In this document: piece after piece, positions 25,932 to 33,771 of the stretch
Layout of the letters: each line of letters opens with the position of its first letter
Position numbering within the stretch: position 1 is the stretch's first letter
Assembly: GCA_003244245.1 (NCBI GenBank)
Contig: QHBY01000052.1
Location: forward strand, 1 to 44,571
Length of the DNA: 44,571 nucleotides
Direction: 5' to 3'
DNA from: Pseudonocardiales bacterium
Lineage (GTDB): Bacteria > Actinomycetota > Actinomycetes > Mycobacteriales > Pseudonocardiaceae
Notes under the pieces: model-generated
Told to the model about the DNA's origin: nothing
Databases searched by the model: none
What the model saw: only the letters and a program-made list of their open reading frames with translations
Position numbers and translations under genes: made by a program

Positions 25932-27232
25932 GCCTTCGGTCACATACACGTGACGCGCAGCTCCTGATGCCGACAGATGCCCTGCCGCGGCTGAGGGAAG
26001 CACTGTCGTACGCCTATCACAACACGAAGCTGACCCGGGATAAGTTCGATGCCGTCGGCGTCCTACCCCAGAACATTCGTGACAGCCCCGACCTCGCCAT
26101 GGTGCCGGCCACGACCCGGGCGGAATACCGGCGGGAGTTCCCGGCCGGCGTTCTTGCCGGTGGTGCGACATTGCATGATCCGATGGTCGTGCGCAGCCGC
26201 AGCTCCGGTACCGCATACGAACGTCTGCTCAGCGCGGACTACTCCTACACCCTGGCCGAACGCCGCCTGGGGGCGCTCGCGGCGAACCCTCCGTTGTTAC
26301 GAGTACTTGCCGATCCCGAAACCAGGCGAAGCGTCCGATACGCCGCCCCGAACTGTTCGGACGTCGAGTGCGCTCTACCACAGACCACCATCCGGGACAG
26401 GATTTTGCCGAACGGAATGCTCGTCCTTCCCGCCGCCCACGACCTTTATGCCACTTCGACACAGATGCTGCGCCAGGCTTGGAACGAGATCGTCGACTGG
26501 CGTCCCGACTATCTCTCCTGTGACCCGACCCGGCTGGCCCATCTCCTGCGCTATCTCGACCACGACGACCCACAGGACATCCCGGGTCGTGCGTTGGTCA
26601 TGACCTACAACTTCGCACCCGCGTTCGCGACGGCGTACCTGCGCAGACGGCTGCCCACCGGCATGACGGTGGCGAACTCGGTGACCATGTCTGAATGCGG
26701 CTGGGTGGCGGTTAGCTGCCCACACGGCACACTGCACCTGAACACGGCAGAGTTGTGGATGGAACTGGTGGATGCTGACCTGGCGCCGGTCGCTGTCGGC
26801 GAGGTCGGCGAGTTGGTAGTGACCAGCCTCGGTGAGCCGCTTTCACCGCGCGTGCGCTACCTGACCGGCGATCTTTACCAGCTGCTCGACGGCTGCCCGT
26901 GCGGACATCGTCATCCCGCCGTGCGGTTCGAGGGACGCTGGCGCAATGCCCCGGTGTGCTCGGACGGCAGCCGGATGAGCATGCGGGAGTTGGACGATCT
27001 CATCGGTGCGCCAGAACATCTTGTGAGCTACCGATTCCACCAACACGCACCGGACCGGGCAGAACTGAGATACATGTCCAGCACTGGCAACGTATCCGAG
27101 TGGGAGCACAGCATGAGGGACAGACTGCGCGCGCGACTCGGGAAGGTGTGTCAGATCGTCATCGACGTTACGGCCTTCCTGCCCGCGGAACGCTCTGGCA
27201 AGTTCGTCACCTGCACCACCGCCGTCTCATAG
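25928..27232 (+). CDS. PaaK-like AMP-forming acyl ligase
   Basis: 434 residues overlapping the NRPS stop by 4 nt. It resembles phenylacetate-CoA ligases and related adenylating enzymes: VRSRSSGTAYERLL is the ATP-binding Ser/Gly/Thr loop, and ELVVTSLGEPLSPRVRYLTGD plus CPCGHRHPAVRFEGRW, ending in a small C-terminal lid, are family hallmarks. It would activate a carboxylic acid as its AMP ester for transfer to CoA, a carrier protein or a nucleophile; the substrate is not readable. Since the second NRPS carrier has no A domain, this enzyme could load it. It could also activate a carboxylate for sulfur or amine transfer with the desulfurase homologue next door. A TTA codon occurs at 26297. Confidence 0.8.
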   Translation: MSLRSHTRDAQLLMPTDALPRLREALSYAYHNTKLTRDKFDAVGVLPQNIRDSPDLAMVPATTRAEYRREFPAGVLAGGATLHDPMVVRSRSSGTAYERLLSADYSYTLAERRLGALAANPPLLRVLADPETRRSVRYAAPNCSDVECALPQTTIRDRILPNGMLVLPAAHDLYATSTQMLRQAWNEIVDWRPDYLSCDPTRLAHLLRYLDHDDPQDIPGRALVMTYNFAPAFATAYLRRRLPTGMTVANSVTMSECGWVAVSCPHGTLHLNTAELWMELVDADLAPVAVGEVGELVVTSLGEPLSPRVRYLTGDLYQLLDGCPCGHRHPAVRFEGRWRNAPVCSDGSRMSMRELDDLIGAPEHLVSYRFHQHAPDRAELRYMSSTGNVSEWEHSMRDRLRARLGKVCQIVIDVTAFLPAERSGKFVTCTTAVS

Positions 27233-27242
27233 AAGGACCCCT

Positions 27243-28469
27243 ATGTCCACCTCAAATATCGCCACCACCGTGCGCTCGGACCTGCCGATCCTACGGGTTC
27301 ATGAAACCGGCACACGCGCCCTGATTTACCTCGACAGCGCGGCCACCACGTTGACCCCGGAGCCGGTTGTCGCACAGATCGTCGCCTACTACCGGGACGT
27401 GAGCGCGAGCGTGCACCGCGGCAAGCACATGCTTTCCGACATCGCGTCGACCCACTTCGAGCAGGTTCGTTCGGACATGGCCAGCGAACTGGGCGCCAAT
27501 ACCAGGGACATCGCCTTCGTGCCCAACACCACGGTCGGCCTGAACACGGTCGCCTGCGGTCTTCGGCTCAGCGCCGACGACCTAGTGATCGTCCCGATCG
27601 ACGTGCACCATTCGAATCTTCTTCCCTGGCGACATCGAGCGCGGGTCGAGTACATCAGGCTTAATTCGCGCGCCACGGTGGATCTCGACCACTACGCGCA
27701 GCTACTGCGCAGACATCCACGGATCGTCTCGGTCAGCCACTGTTCCAATGTCACCGGTCGCTACGCCCCGGTAGCCGAAATGGCCAGGATGGCGCACGAC
27801 GCCGGAGCGATATTCGTGGTCGATGCTGCTCAGTCCGTTCCGCACGGCCGAATCCGACTCGCCGAAACCGAAGCGGATTTTGCGGCGTTCTCCGCGCACA
27901 AGATGCTCGGACCGACAGGTATCGGCGTCCTGTTCGGCCGATTGGGCGAGCTGAGTCCACTCGCGCGCGGCGGAGGTACCGTCGACTGGGTCGACCTCGA
28001 TGGTGAACGGTTGCGCGACAGCCCTCACCACCTAGAACCGGGTACCCCACACGTCGCGGGCGTGTACGGGCTGGGGGCGACGCTGGACTACCTGCGCAAG
28101 CTGGGCTGGCAGGAGATCGCACGCCACGACGCCGAGCTTGCCGGCGAGTTGTACAGACAGATCGCGCAGCGTCCGCACATGGTCTCTCTCGGCGGCACCG
28201 ATGCGGTCGACCGCGCTGCCATCGCGAGCGTCCGGCTGCCGCCCGGCGTGGATGTAGACGAGGTCGCCCGGCTGCTCAGCGACTCCTACGCCGTCATGTG
28301 CCGCTCCGGTAAACTCTGTGCGCAGCCCCTGGTGGAGGCACTCGGTGATCGGAGGCCGGTATTGCGGATCTCGGCCTATGTCTATACGACGACCGAGGAG
28401 ATCCGGACGGCCTTCCAGGCGATCGACGAGGTGCTTCCCATGGTGGGCGCATCCATGGCGGCGAGGTGA
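27243..28469 (+). CDS. Class V aminotransferase-fold PLP enzyme, SufS/CsdA-like cysteine desulfurase homologue
   Basis: 408 residues, starting 10 bp after the PaaK-like gene. Fold motifs: IYLDSAATTLTP, VHHSNLLPW, VVDAAQSVPHG and the PLP Lys motif AFSAHKMLGPTGIGVL (K220). SufS-type enzymes have an active-site Cys in RxGxxCAQP; here CRSGKLCAQP keeps it as C359, so persulfide chemistry is possible. It could release sulfur from cysteine for the natural product, act as a C-S or C-N lyase, or aminate. No sulfur-carrier or ThiS-like protein is visible, leaving the sulfur acceptor unknown. Sharing an operon with NRPS and PaaK-like genes makes a biosynthetic role more likely than Fe-S housekeeping, and no other suf gene is near. 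Confidence 0.85.
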   Translation: MSTSNIATTVRSDLPILRVHETGTRALIYLDSAATTLTPEPVVAQIVAYYRDVSASVHRGKHMLSDIASTHFEQVRSDMASELGANTRDIAFVPNTTVGLNTVACGLRLSADDLVIVPIDVHHSNLLPWRHRARVEYIRLNSRATVDLDHYAQLLRRHPRIVSVSHCSNVTGRYAPVAEMARMAHDAGAIFVVDAAQSVPHGRIRLAETEADFAAFSAHKMLGPTGIGVLFGRLGELSPLARGGGTVDWVDLDGERLRDSPHHLEPGTPHVAGVYGLGATLDYLRKLGWQEIARHDAELAGELYRQIAQRPHMVSLGGTDAVDRAAIASVRLPPGVDVDEVARLLSDSYAVMCRSGKLCAQPLVEALGDRRPVLRISAYVYTTTEEIRTAFQAIDEVLPMVGASMAAR

Positions 28470-29167
28470 CGGCGGTGGATGTCCGACACCACTTCGAGGA
28501 ACACGCCGAGCACTACGCCGAGCGAGTGGCGCCCTTCTTCGCCATCACCTATGAGTACCTCGCGCGTTGGAGCACCGGGCTGCCATCGCCGGCTAGGGTG
28601 CTGGACGTGGCATGTGGCGATGGCCGTGTCGCCGCCGTACTGGCAGCCCAGCGGCACCAGGTGATCGCCTGTGACCGATCGGCGCCATTGCTCGAACGCG
28701 CCGCGGGACCGAGAATCAGGCTGCTGCACGCCGACGCCCACGCCCTGCCGCTGCGGAAGGGGTGCGTGGACGCCGTGGTGTGCAACCTCGGCGTGCAGTT
28801 TTTCGCGCGACCCGTCGTGGCATTGCGGGAGATGGGCAGGGTGGTCGTCTCGGGGGGCCCGATCGTGGTGACCGTGCCCGAGAAGCCGTCCGTCCGCCCA
28901 CAGGCGCCGCACGCCATCGTGGCGCAGTTGAACGAAGCCGGGCTGCGTATGTGTGACCAGTTGTCCCTCAGCGTCAGCGTTCGTGTGATGGACGTGACCA
29001 CACTCGTGGCCGTGTGGAAGGTGGAGATGAGTACTCTGCGCGAACTCGCCGAGGGATCGGAAAGCGACCTCGTAGAGCTGGCACAAACACTGTTGGATCA
29101 GGACGACGGCAGCATCACGCTGCCACTGAAGTTCAGCGCATACCACTGCGTGGCCGGCCACTCGTGA
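28466..29167 (+). CDS. SAM-dependent class I methyltransferase
   Basis: 233 residues from GTG 28466, which overlaps the preceding stop (GTGA). Motif I is RVLDVACGDGRVAAVLAAQ, followed by VIACDRSAPLLERA (motif II acidic residue) and VVCNLGVQFFARP in the post-I region, as in UbiE/Methyltransf_11 small-molecule methyltransferases. In this operon it probably O-, N-, S- or C-methylates the cluster's product or precursor; the nucleophile cannot be read. No unusual features. Confidence 0.85.
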   Translation: MTAVDVRHHFEEHAEHYAERVAPFFAITYEYLARWSTGLPSPARVLDVACGDGRVAAVLAAQRHQVIACDRSAPLLERAAGPRIRLLHADAHALPLRKGCVDAVVCNLGVQFFARPVVALREMGRVVVSGGPIVVTVPEKPSVRPQAPHAIVAQLNEAGLRMCDQLSLSVSVRVMDVTTLVAVWKVEMSTLRELAEGSESDLVELAQTLLDQDDGSITLPLKFSAYHCVAGHS

Positions 29168-30393
29168 CCCCACCCAGCCTGTGGCGGTCTCGCGATTTCC
29201 TGCGCCTCTGGGTTGCGCAGTCGGTGAGCGAGACCGGCACTCAGGTCGGGTTGCTTGCCGTACCCCTGCTGGCAATCGAGGTGCTGCATGCCTCGGCCGG
29301 TGAGCTGGGCCTGCTCGGTGCGGCCCGGTCGTTGCCCTTCCTCCTGTTCGCATTGCCCGCAGGAGCGATGCTGGACCGAATGCGCAGGCGCCCGTTCATG
29401 ATGGCCGCCGACTTCGGCCGTGCCGCGCTGCTGATGAGTGTTCCGCTGGCATACCCACTCGGGGTGCTGTCACTGACGCAGCTCTACATCGTCGTGGCAC
29501 TGGTCGGCTTCTTCACGGTGTTTTTCGACGTTGCCTACCAGAGCTTCCTACCGTCGCTTGTGGACCGCACGCAGCTCACCGAGGCGAACGCCAAGGTCAC
29601 CGCGACCCGCTCAGCAGCCGAAGTGGTGGGCCCGGGCGCGGCGGGAATACTGGTCGGCGCCATAGGCGCCGCGGCCACCGTGACCGTGGACGCGGTCAGC
29701 TTCCTTATATCCGGTTTGTTCTGCCGCACGATCGGCAACGTCGAGGACCTCGCACCGTCAGCGCGGCGATCGCTGCGCCATGAGATCGTCGAGGGGTTCG
29801 GCTTCGTTGTACGTCACCCGATACTCAGCCGGATCGGCGCCTGCGCGGGCTTGACCAATCTGGCATCTTCCATGGTCACCGTGTTGCTTCCCCTGTACAT
29901 GGTGCGTTCACTTAGGTACTCTCCCGCCCAGGTCGGGCTGGTGCTCGCACTGGCGGGCGCCGGTTTGGTCGCGGGCGCGATCACCGCACCGTACGTGGTC
30001 CGATACCTGGGCCTCGGCCCCACGATCGTGTACAGCGCGGTGATCTCTGGAGCAGGTCTGGTCCTGCTTCCGTTCAGCTCCGCGACGCTTGCCTGGCCGT
30101 TCCTCGTCGGAGGGAAGGTTCTGTTCGGACTCGGCGTGCCGCTGTTCAACATCAGCCAGGTCAGCCTGCGGCAACATGTCACCCCGCACCGGCTGCTCGG
30201 CAGGATGAGCGCCTCCATGCGCTTTCTCGTGTGGAGCACGCTCTCGCTCGGCAGCCTGCTCGCGGGCGTGCTGGGTGACAGCGTCGGTCTGCGCGCGGCC
30301 CTGGCCGTCTCCGCCGTCATCGGCGCGCTCTCCTGGCTGACCCTGCTCGGCTCGCAGGTTCCCGCTCTGCGCGACCTCCCTTCGCCTGCCTAG
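29164..30393 (+). CDS. MFS exporter
   Basis: 409 residues from GTG 29164, which overlaps the methyltransferase stop (GTGA). About twelve hydrophobic segments with SVSETGTQVGLLAVPLLAIE in helix 1 and MLDRMRRRPFMM, the basic loop 2-3 motif. It resembles EntS-like MFS_3 exporters often present in siderophore and peptide clusters. Probable role: export of the product from the cytoplasm, perhaps also self-protection. A longer reading starting at 29014 would overlap the methyltransferase and is rejected. Its end overlaps the end of the opposing regulator gene by 77 bp. Confidence 0.9.
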   Translation: MTPPSLWRSRDFLRLWVAQSVSETGTQVGLLAVPLLAIEVLHASAGELGLLGAARSLPFLLFALPAGAMLDRMRRRPFMMAADFGRAALLMSVPLAYPLGVLSLTQLYIVVALVGFFTVFFDVAYQSFLPSLVDRTQLTEANAKVTATRSAAEVVGPGAAGILVGAIGAAATVTVDAVSFLISGLFCRTIGNVEDLAPSARRSLRHEIVEGFGFVVRHPILSRIGACAGLTNLASSMVTVLLPLYMVRSLRYSPAQVGLVLALAGAGLVAGAITAPYVVRYLGLGPTIVYSAVISGAGLVLLPFSSATLAWPFLVGGKVLFGLGVPLFNISQVSLRQHVTPHRLLGRMSASMRFLVWSTLSLGSLLAGVLGDSVGLRAALAVSAVIGALSWLTLLGSQVPALRDLPSPA

Positions 30394-31135
30394 GCAACAA
30401 CGCCAGATGTTCGGGACGTACCAGGTCAAACTTGAGTGCCAGCCCGGCGATGACCTCGCGCTTGCCGATCCGTTTTCCCTCTATCGGCGCGAGCACGTCC
30501 AGCTTCTCCGCAAGATAGTCGATGTGGTAGTTCACCGCCGAGCGACTGAGTGCCTGATCGTCGCCAAACGAAGCGAGGCGCCGGCAGATCTGGGTCGGCG
30601 TCGGCACGGTCTCCACACCGCAGTTGCGCAGGCGAGACTCGCACAGGCACACCAGCACCATGTAATATCTGCTGGTTTCGTCCAGCAATGGGAGCCGTTC
30701 CCCGCCGACATTGTGTACCTGGCCGACTTCGGCACGTTCAGGCGCGAAGACGACTAAGTTATCCTGCCTGTTCGCCACCGTGAGCAGGATCCGGCTCAAC
30801 TCGAACGGTATCGGGACGCCGCAGCGCCCCGCCTGAACCTTGACGTACTCGCCGGTGCCCTCGAGGTTCTCCACGCAGTACGTATTCGACGAACTGTCGT
30901 TGGTCATCAACCAGTAGTCGGCGAGCGCGTGTATGTGGCCCGCAGTCAGTGCCACGTCGGAGCCGACGGCGAGTTCCCCGTCGCTGAGCCAGCCGATGCC
31001 CACGCTCCCGCCGCTGGCGAGTTCGTAGGTGCTCTGGCCGTGATCACCGAGATCCGTAGAGATGAGTACCGACCTTGCCGGCTCGGCTCGGTGGCCTGAT
31101 GGCGGCCACTGCATCACCGACTCACGCGGACGCAT
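30317..31135 (-). CDS. FHA-like domain plus HTH transcriptional regulator
   Basis: About 272 residues (ATG 31135; alternative 31114). The first half looks like a forkhead-associated domain: GGSVGIGW ... LTAGHIHALADYWLMTNDSS ... YCVENLEGTGEYVKVQAGRC, where N-S-S and the Gly-rich strand fit the phosphothreonine-binding core but the usual R/S residues are not all present. The second half contains a likely helix-turn-helix: TQICRRLASF then SRSAVNYHIDYLAEKLDV. FHA-HTH proteins in actinobacteria link Ser/Thr kinase signalling to transcription. It is the last gene of the leftward operon and overlaps the condensation gene by 14 bp, so it is a good candidate for cluster-specific control. The FHA call is tentative; no kinase gene is nearby. 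Confidence 0.65.
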   Translation of the reverse strand: MRPRESVMQWPPSGHRAEPARSVLISTDLGDHGQSTYELASGGSVGIGWLSDGELAVGSDVALTAGHIHALADYWLMTNDSSSNTYCVENLEGTGEYVKVQAGRCGVPIPFELSRILLTVANRQDNLVVFAPERAEVGQVHNVGGERLPLLDETSRYYMVLVCLCESRLRNCGVETVPTPTQICRRLASFGDDQALSRSAVNYHIDYLAEKLDVLAPIEGKRIGKREVIAGLALKFDLVRPEHLALLPRQAKGGRAEREPASRAGSARRARR

Positions 31136-32393
31136 GGAAACGCTTCCGCACGGCGTCGACAATCGCACCGGAGATGTGATCGGCCATGTCGTCCGGCACG
31201 AGCGCCGGATTGTGGTCGACCCTCAGATTCAGCTCGTGACGATCGTAGGAAGCTGACACGATCATCGGTGCTCCAACCCTCATCCCAGGAACGTAGGTCT
31301 CCTTTCCGGCTACGCCACCGAGGACCGGAATAGTGCGTTGGGAACGGTCATCGAGGGTGAGCACCAAGTCCAGGTGGCCGGACCACCGCAGTTTCGCCTG
31401 CCGCGCGGCCCTGACTACCTCGTCGAACGGGGTGTCGGCCCATTCCAGGTCGTCCCACCAAGCGTGCTGCACGGCCTGGAATCCGTCGCCCGGTGGACAG
31501 CACACAACGGTGTTGATGAAGCAACCCATCACCGATTCCGGCCCAGCCTCACGACCACCGGCCCAGGTGTAGCAAACTGGCGCTGTGTCATCGTGCTCCA
31601 CCAACGCCGCCCGGCAGGATGCCAGCAGCGTCGGAAAGAGCTGACCGCGCCCGCGGACGGTCGGCAGCGCCACCGTGCGCCAGTCCGACCGGGACGCCGC
31701 ACCTTCATCGGCTCGCCTGCCGACGGCCCACCGTCCGGTGTGCGCGTCACGAAGACGGGAAAGCCAGTGGACCAGAGCCTCCTCGCCGCTGGCGCCCAGT
31801 TCCCTGTCGAGCTGGGTGTGGATCGCATCGCGATAGCGGTCCATCCCGTCCACGACGACCCGGTCCGGAACGTCGACATCCGCCCCGTATGCCTCGGTCA
31901 ACTGCGCGACAACCTGGCCGATCGAGGTCTCGTCGCAGACGATGTGGTCGAACGCCAGCGCGAGCAGATCCGTGTGCGTGTCGCGACCGAGCACCAACTG
32001 GAATGGGCCCGCGTCACCGGGCCACTCGTCGAGCGCGGCGCGGACGACCTTCCGGGCGTCGTGTCCGGACACCTCCCGCACCGAGACGTTTACCTCGACG
32101 ATGCGCTGCAGCGGCACACCAGCGTAGCTGTCCACCCTGGACCGCAGTGCCGGATTCCTCCGGACGACCGCCTCGGCGGCGCGGCGCAGGAGCTCGGCAG
32201 ACACTGTGGCAGCCGGAAACTCCGCGAACAGGCACACTACGGTCCGCCGAGACTCGGGTTGCATGCACTGGGCATGATGGAAGCGTCGCTGCGCTCCCGT
32301 CAACGGCAGTACGTCATCTCCCGCGCCGGCCAACTCGTCCCGAACCGCCTCGAACCGAGTACGATACGTCTGAGTGATACTCCGGTACACCAT
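31122..32393 (-). CDS. Free-standing NRPS condensation-domain protein
   Basis: 423 residues of condensation/acyltransferase fold. Early motif VLPLTGAQRRFHHAQC corresponds to C1; the active-site motif HHxxxDG appears as DHIVCDE (D149-H150-xxx-D154-E155), keeping the catalytic second His and Asp but changing the first His and the Gly. Late motifs include YTWAGGREAGPESVMGCFIN, which fits the C5 region, and WDDLEWADTPFDEVVRAARQ. It could form the last amide, ester or release bond by condensing a carrier-bound chain with a free amine, or be a non-catalytic docking unit. It follows the free AT by 52 bp in the leftward operon. The changed motif makes activity less certain. Confidence 0.85.
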   Translation of the reverse strand: MVYRSITQTYRTRFEAVRDELAGAGDDVLPLTGAQRRFHHAQCMQPESRRTVVCLFAEFPAATVSAELLRRAAEAVVRRNPALRSRVDSYAGVPLQRIVEVNVSVREVSGHDARKVVRAALDEWPGDAGPFQLVLGRDTHTDLLALAFDHIVCDETSIGQVVAQLTEAYGADVDVPDRVVVDGMDRYRDAIHTQLDRELGASGEEALVHWLSRLRDAHTGRWAVGRRADEGAASRSDWRTVALPTVRGRGQLFPTLLASCRAALVEHDDTAPVCYTWAGGREAGPESVMGCFINTVVCCPPGDGFQAVQHAWWDDLEWADTPFDEVVRAARQAKLRWSGHLDLVLTLDDRSQRTIPVLGGVAGKETYVPGMRVGAPMIVSASYDRHELNLRVDHNPALVPDDMADHISGAIVDAVRKRFHASA

Positions 32394-32445
32394 CGACCTC
32401 CATACGAGCCCACGTGGCTGTCAACTCCGATCAGGTGCACGCATC

Positions 32446-33771
32446 TCATTCCACATCGGACCAGTCGACGTCGATGCCCGTAGCCCACAGTCTGCCGATC
32501 ATGTTGAGCAGCAGAGCCTGCGCGGAGTTGCTTTCAAACGGGCCGGGCAGCGTTCTGAGCAGGAGCGCCGAATCGTCCGCCGGCCGGTCGGGATGACGCG
32601 TGGCCAGCCGTGACAGCGCCGGCCCCGGTCCGAACTCGATCAGGATGGGCGAGGTGAGTGCCCACACCTCGGACAGGTCATCGGCGAACCGGATGGGCTG
32701 GCGCACGTGCCGCGCCCAGTAACCAGGATCGGTCGCCTCCCGGTCCGTGAGCCACGTGCCGGTGACGTTGGACAGCAGCGGAACCCGTGGTGGCCGCAGC
32801 TCAAAGTCACCGACCATCCGGCGCAGCGGCTCGACCACCGGCTCCATCATCGGCGAGTGGAACGCGTGCGATGCGGCGAGCCGTTTGCTGGCGATACCCT
32901 CTCCGGCCAGTACCTGACTCATGTTCGTGATCGCATCGACCGTGCCGGCCAGCACGGTCAGCTCCGGGCCGTCCACGGCGGCAAGAGACACCCGCTCGTC
33001 GATGTGGCCAGCGATGTCCGGTGCTCCGGCCATGACCGCGAGCATTGCCCCCTCAGGCAGCTCAGCCATCATGCCTGCCCTGGCGGCGATCAACCGCAGG
33101 GCACTGTCGACCGGGAGCACACCGGCGACGCAGGCGGCGACGTACTCGCCGACGCTGTATCCGAGTACCGCCGTGGGACTGACCCCCATCGCCCGCACCG
33201 CCTCGGCTAGCGCGTACTGCACGGCGAAGACGAGCGGCTGGGCAACTCGTGTCCGGTGGATTTCCTGCGTGGTGTCGCGCAGATCGAAGACAGCCGCGAG
33301 ATCGAGCGTCCTGTGGTTACCATCGCTGACCGCGGGGCGCACGCCGTCGGGATAGAGCACGTCGTGCAGGTCGACGCCTAGTCCCACACGCAAGGTCTCG
33401 AAGCAATGGTCCAACCGCTCCCGGAACCGCGGCAGACACAGATAGAGATCAGCGGCCAGCCCCGGGTAGTGGTCACCGACGCCGGCGAACATCCACACAA
33501 GGGGCCGGTCCGGTCGGCTGCACGACGTGTGGACCCACAACGGATCCTGTTTGGCCAGCCGCCGCGCGGCCTGCCGCGGGTCTGCCGCGACGACCGTCCG
33601 CCGGTAGGGGCCGGTCTCCTGCTCCGACCGCAGTCCACGAACCAGGTCTGCGAAGTCCTTGTCGTGTAGGGTTTCCAGCTTGTCGTGAATCTGTGTGGTC
33701 ACCTCCTCCAGGATCGAGGACGTGGCCGCGGACATCACGAGCAGACGAGCCTTCCGCATGTCCGGTTTCAC
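32446..33771 (-). CDS. Discrete (trans-acting) PKS acyltransferase, malonyl-like
   Basis: 441 residues from GTG 33771 (ATG 33759 possible), overlapping the ligase stop. It has an N-terminal KS-AT linker remnant (ARLLVMSAATSSILEE), the AT core with nucleophile motif GYSVGEY (S206; normally GHSxGE), RAGMM (carboxylate-binding Arg), SHAFHS (H305 region) and the post-AT linker NMIGRLWATGIDVDW. HAFH in place of YASH suggests a malonyl-type, unbranched or polar C2 pocket. It looks like an AT excised from a modular PKS with both linkers kept. I infer that it takes the extender from the small ACP and loads the ACP of the PKS whose own AT is dead. The zwittermicin system uses free ATs in this way. Confidence 0.9.
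   Translation of the reverse strand: MKPDMRKARLLVMSAATSSILEEVTTQIHDKLETLHDKDFADLVRGLRSEQETGPYRRTVVAADPRQAARRLAKQDPLWVHTSCSRPDRPLVWMFAGVGDHYPGLAADLYLCLPRFRERLDHCFETLRVGLGVDLHDVLYPDGVRPAVSDGNHRTLDLAAVFDLRDTTQEIHRTRVAQPLVFAVQYALAEAVRAMGVSPTAVLGYSVGEYVAACVAGVLPVDSALRLIAARAGMMAELPEGAMLAVMAGAPDIAGHIDERVSLAAVDGPELTVLAGTVDAITNMSQVLAGEGIASKRLAASHAFHSPMMEPVVEPLRRMVGDFELRPPRVPLLSNVTGTWLTDREATDPGYWARHVRQPIRFADDLSEVWALTSPILIEFGPGPALSRLATRHPDRPADDSALLLRTLPGPFESNSAQALLLNMIGRLWATGIDVDWSDVE

Noticed and set aside
29014-29163. Extended N-terminus of the MFS exporter
   Set aside because: Would overlap the methyltransferase; GTG 29164 overlaps the upstream stop as in neighbouring genes and starts the first membrane helix correctly.
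31338-32483. 381-codon plus-strand frame opposite the free condensation gene
   Set aside because: No family features; the opposite strand has clear C-domain motifs.
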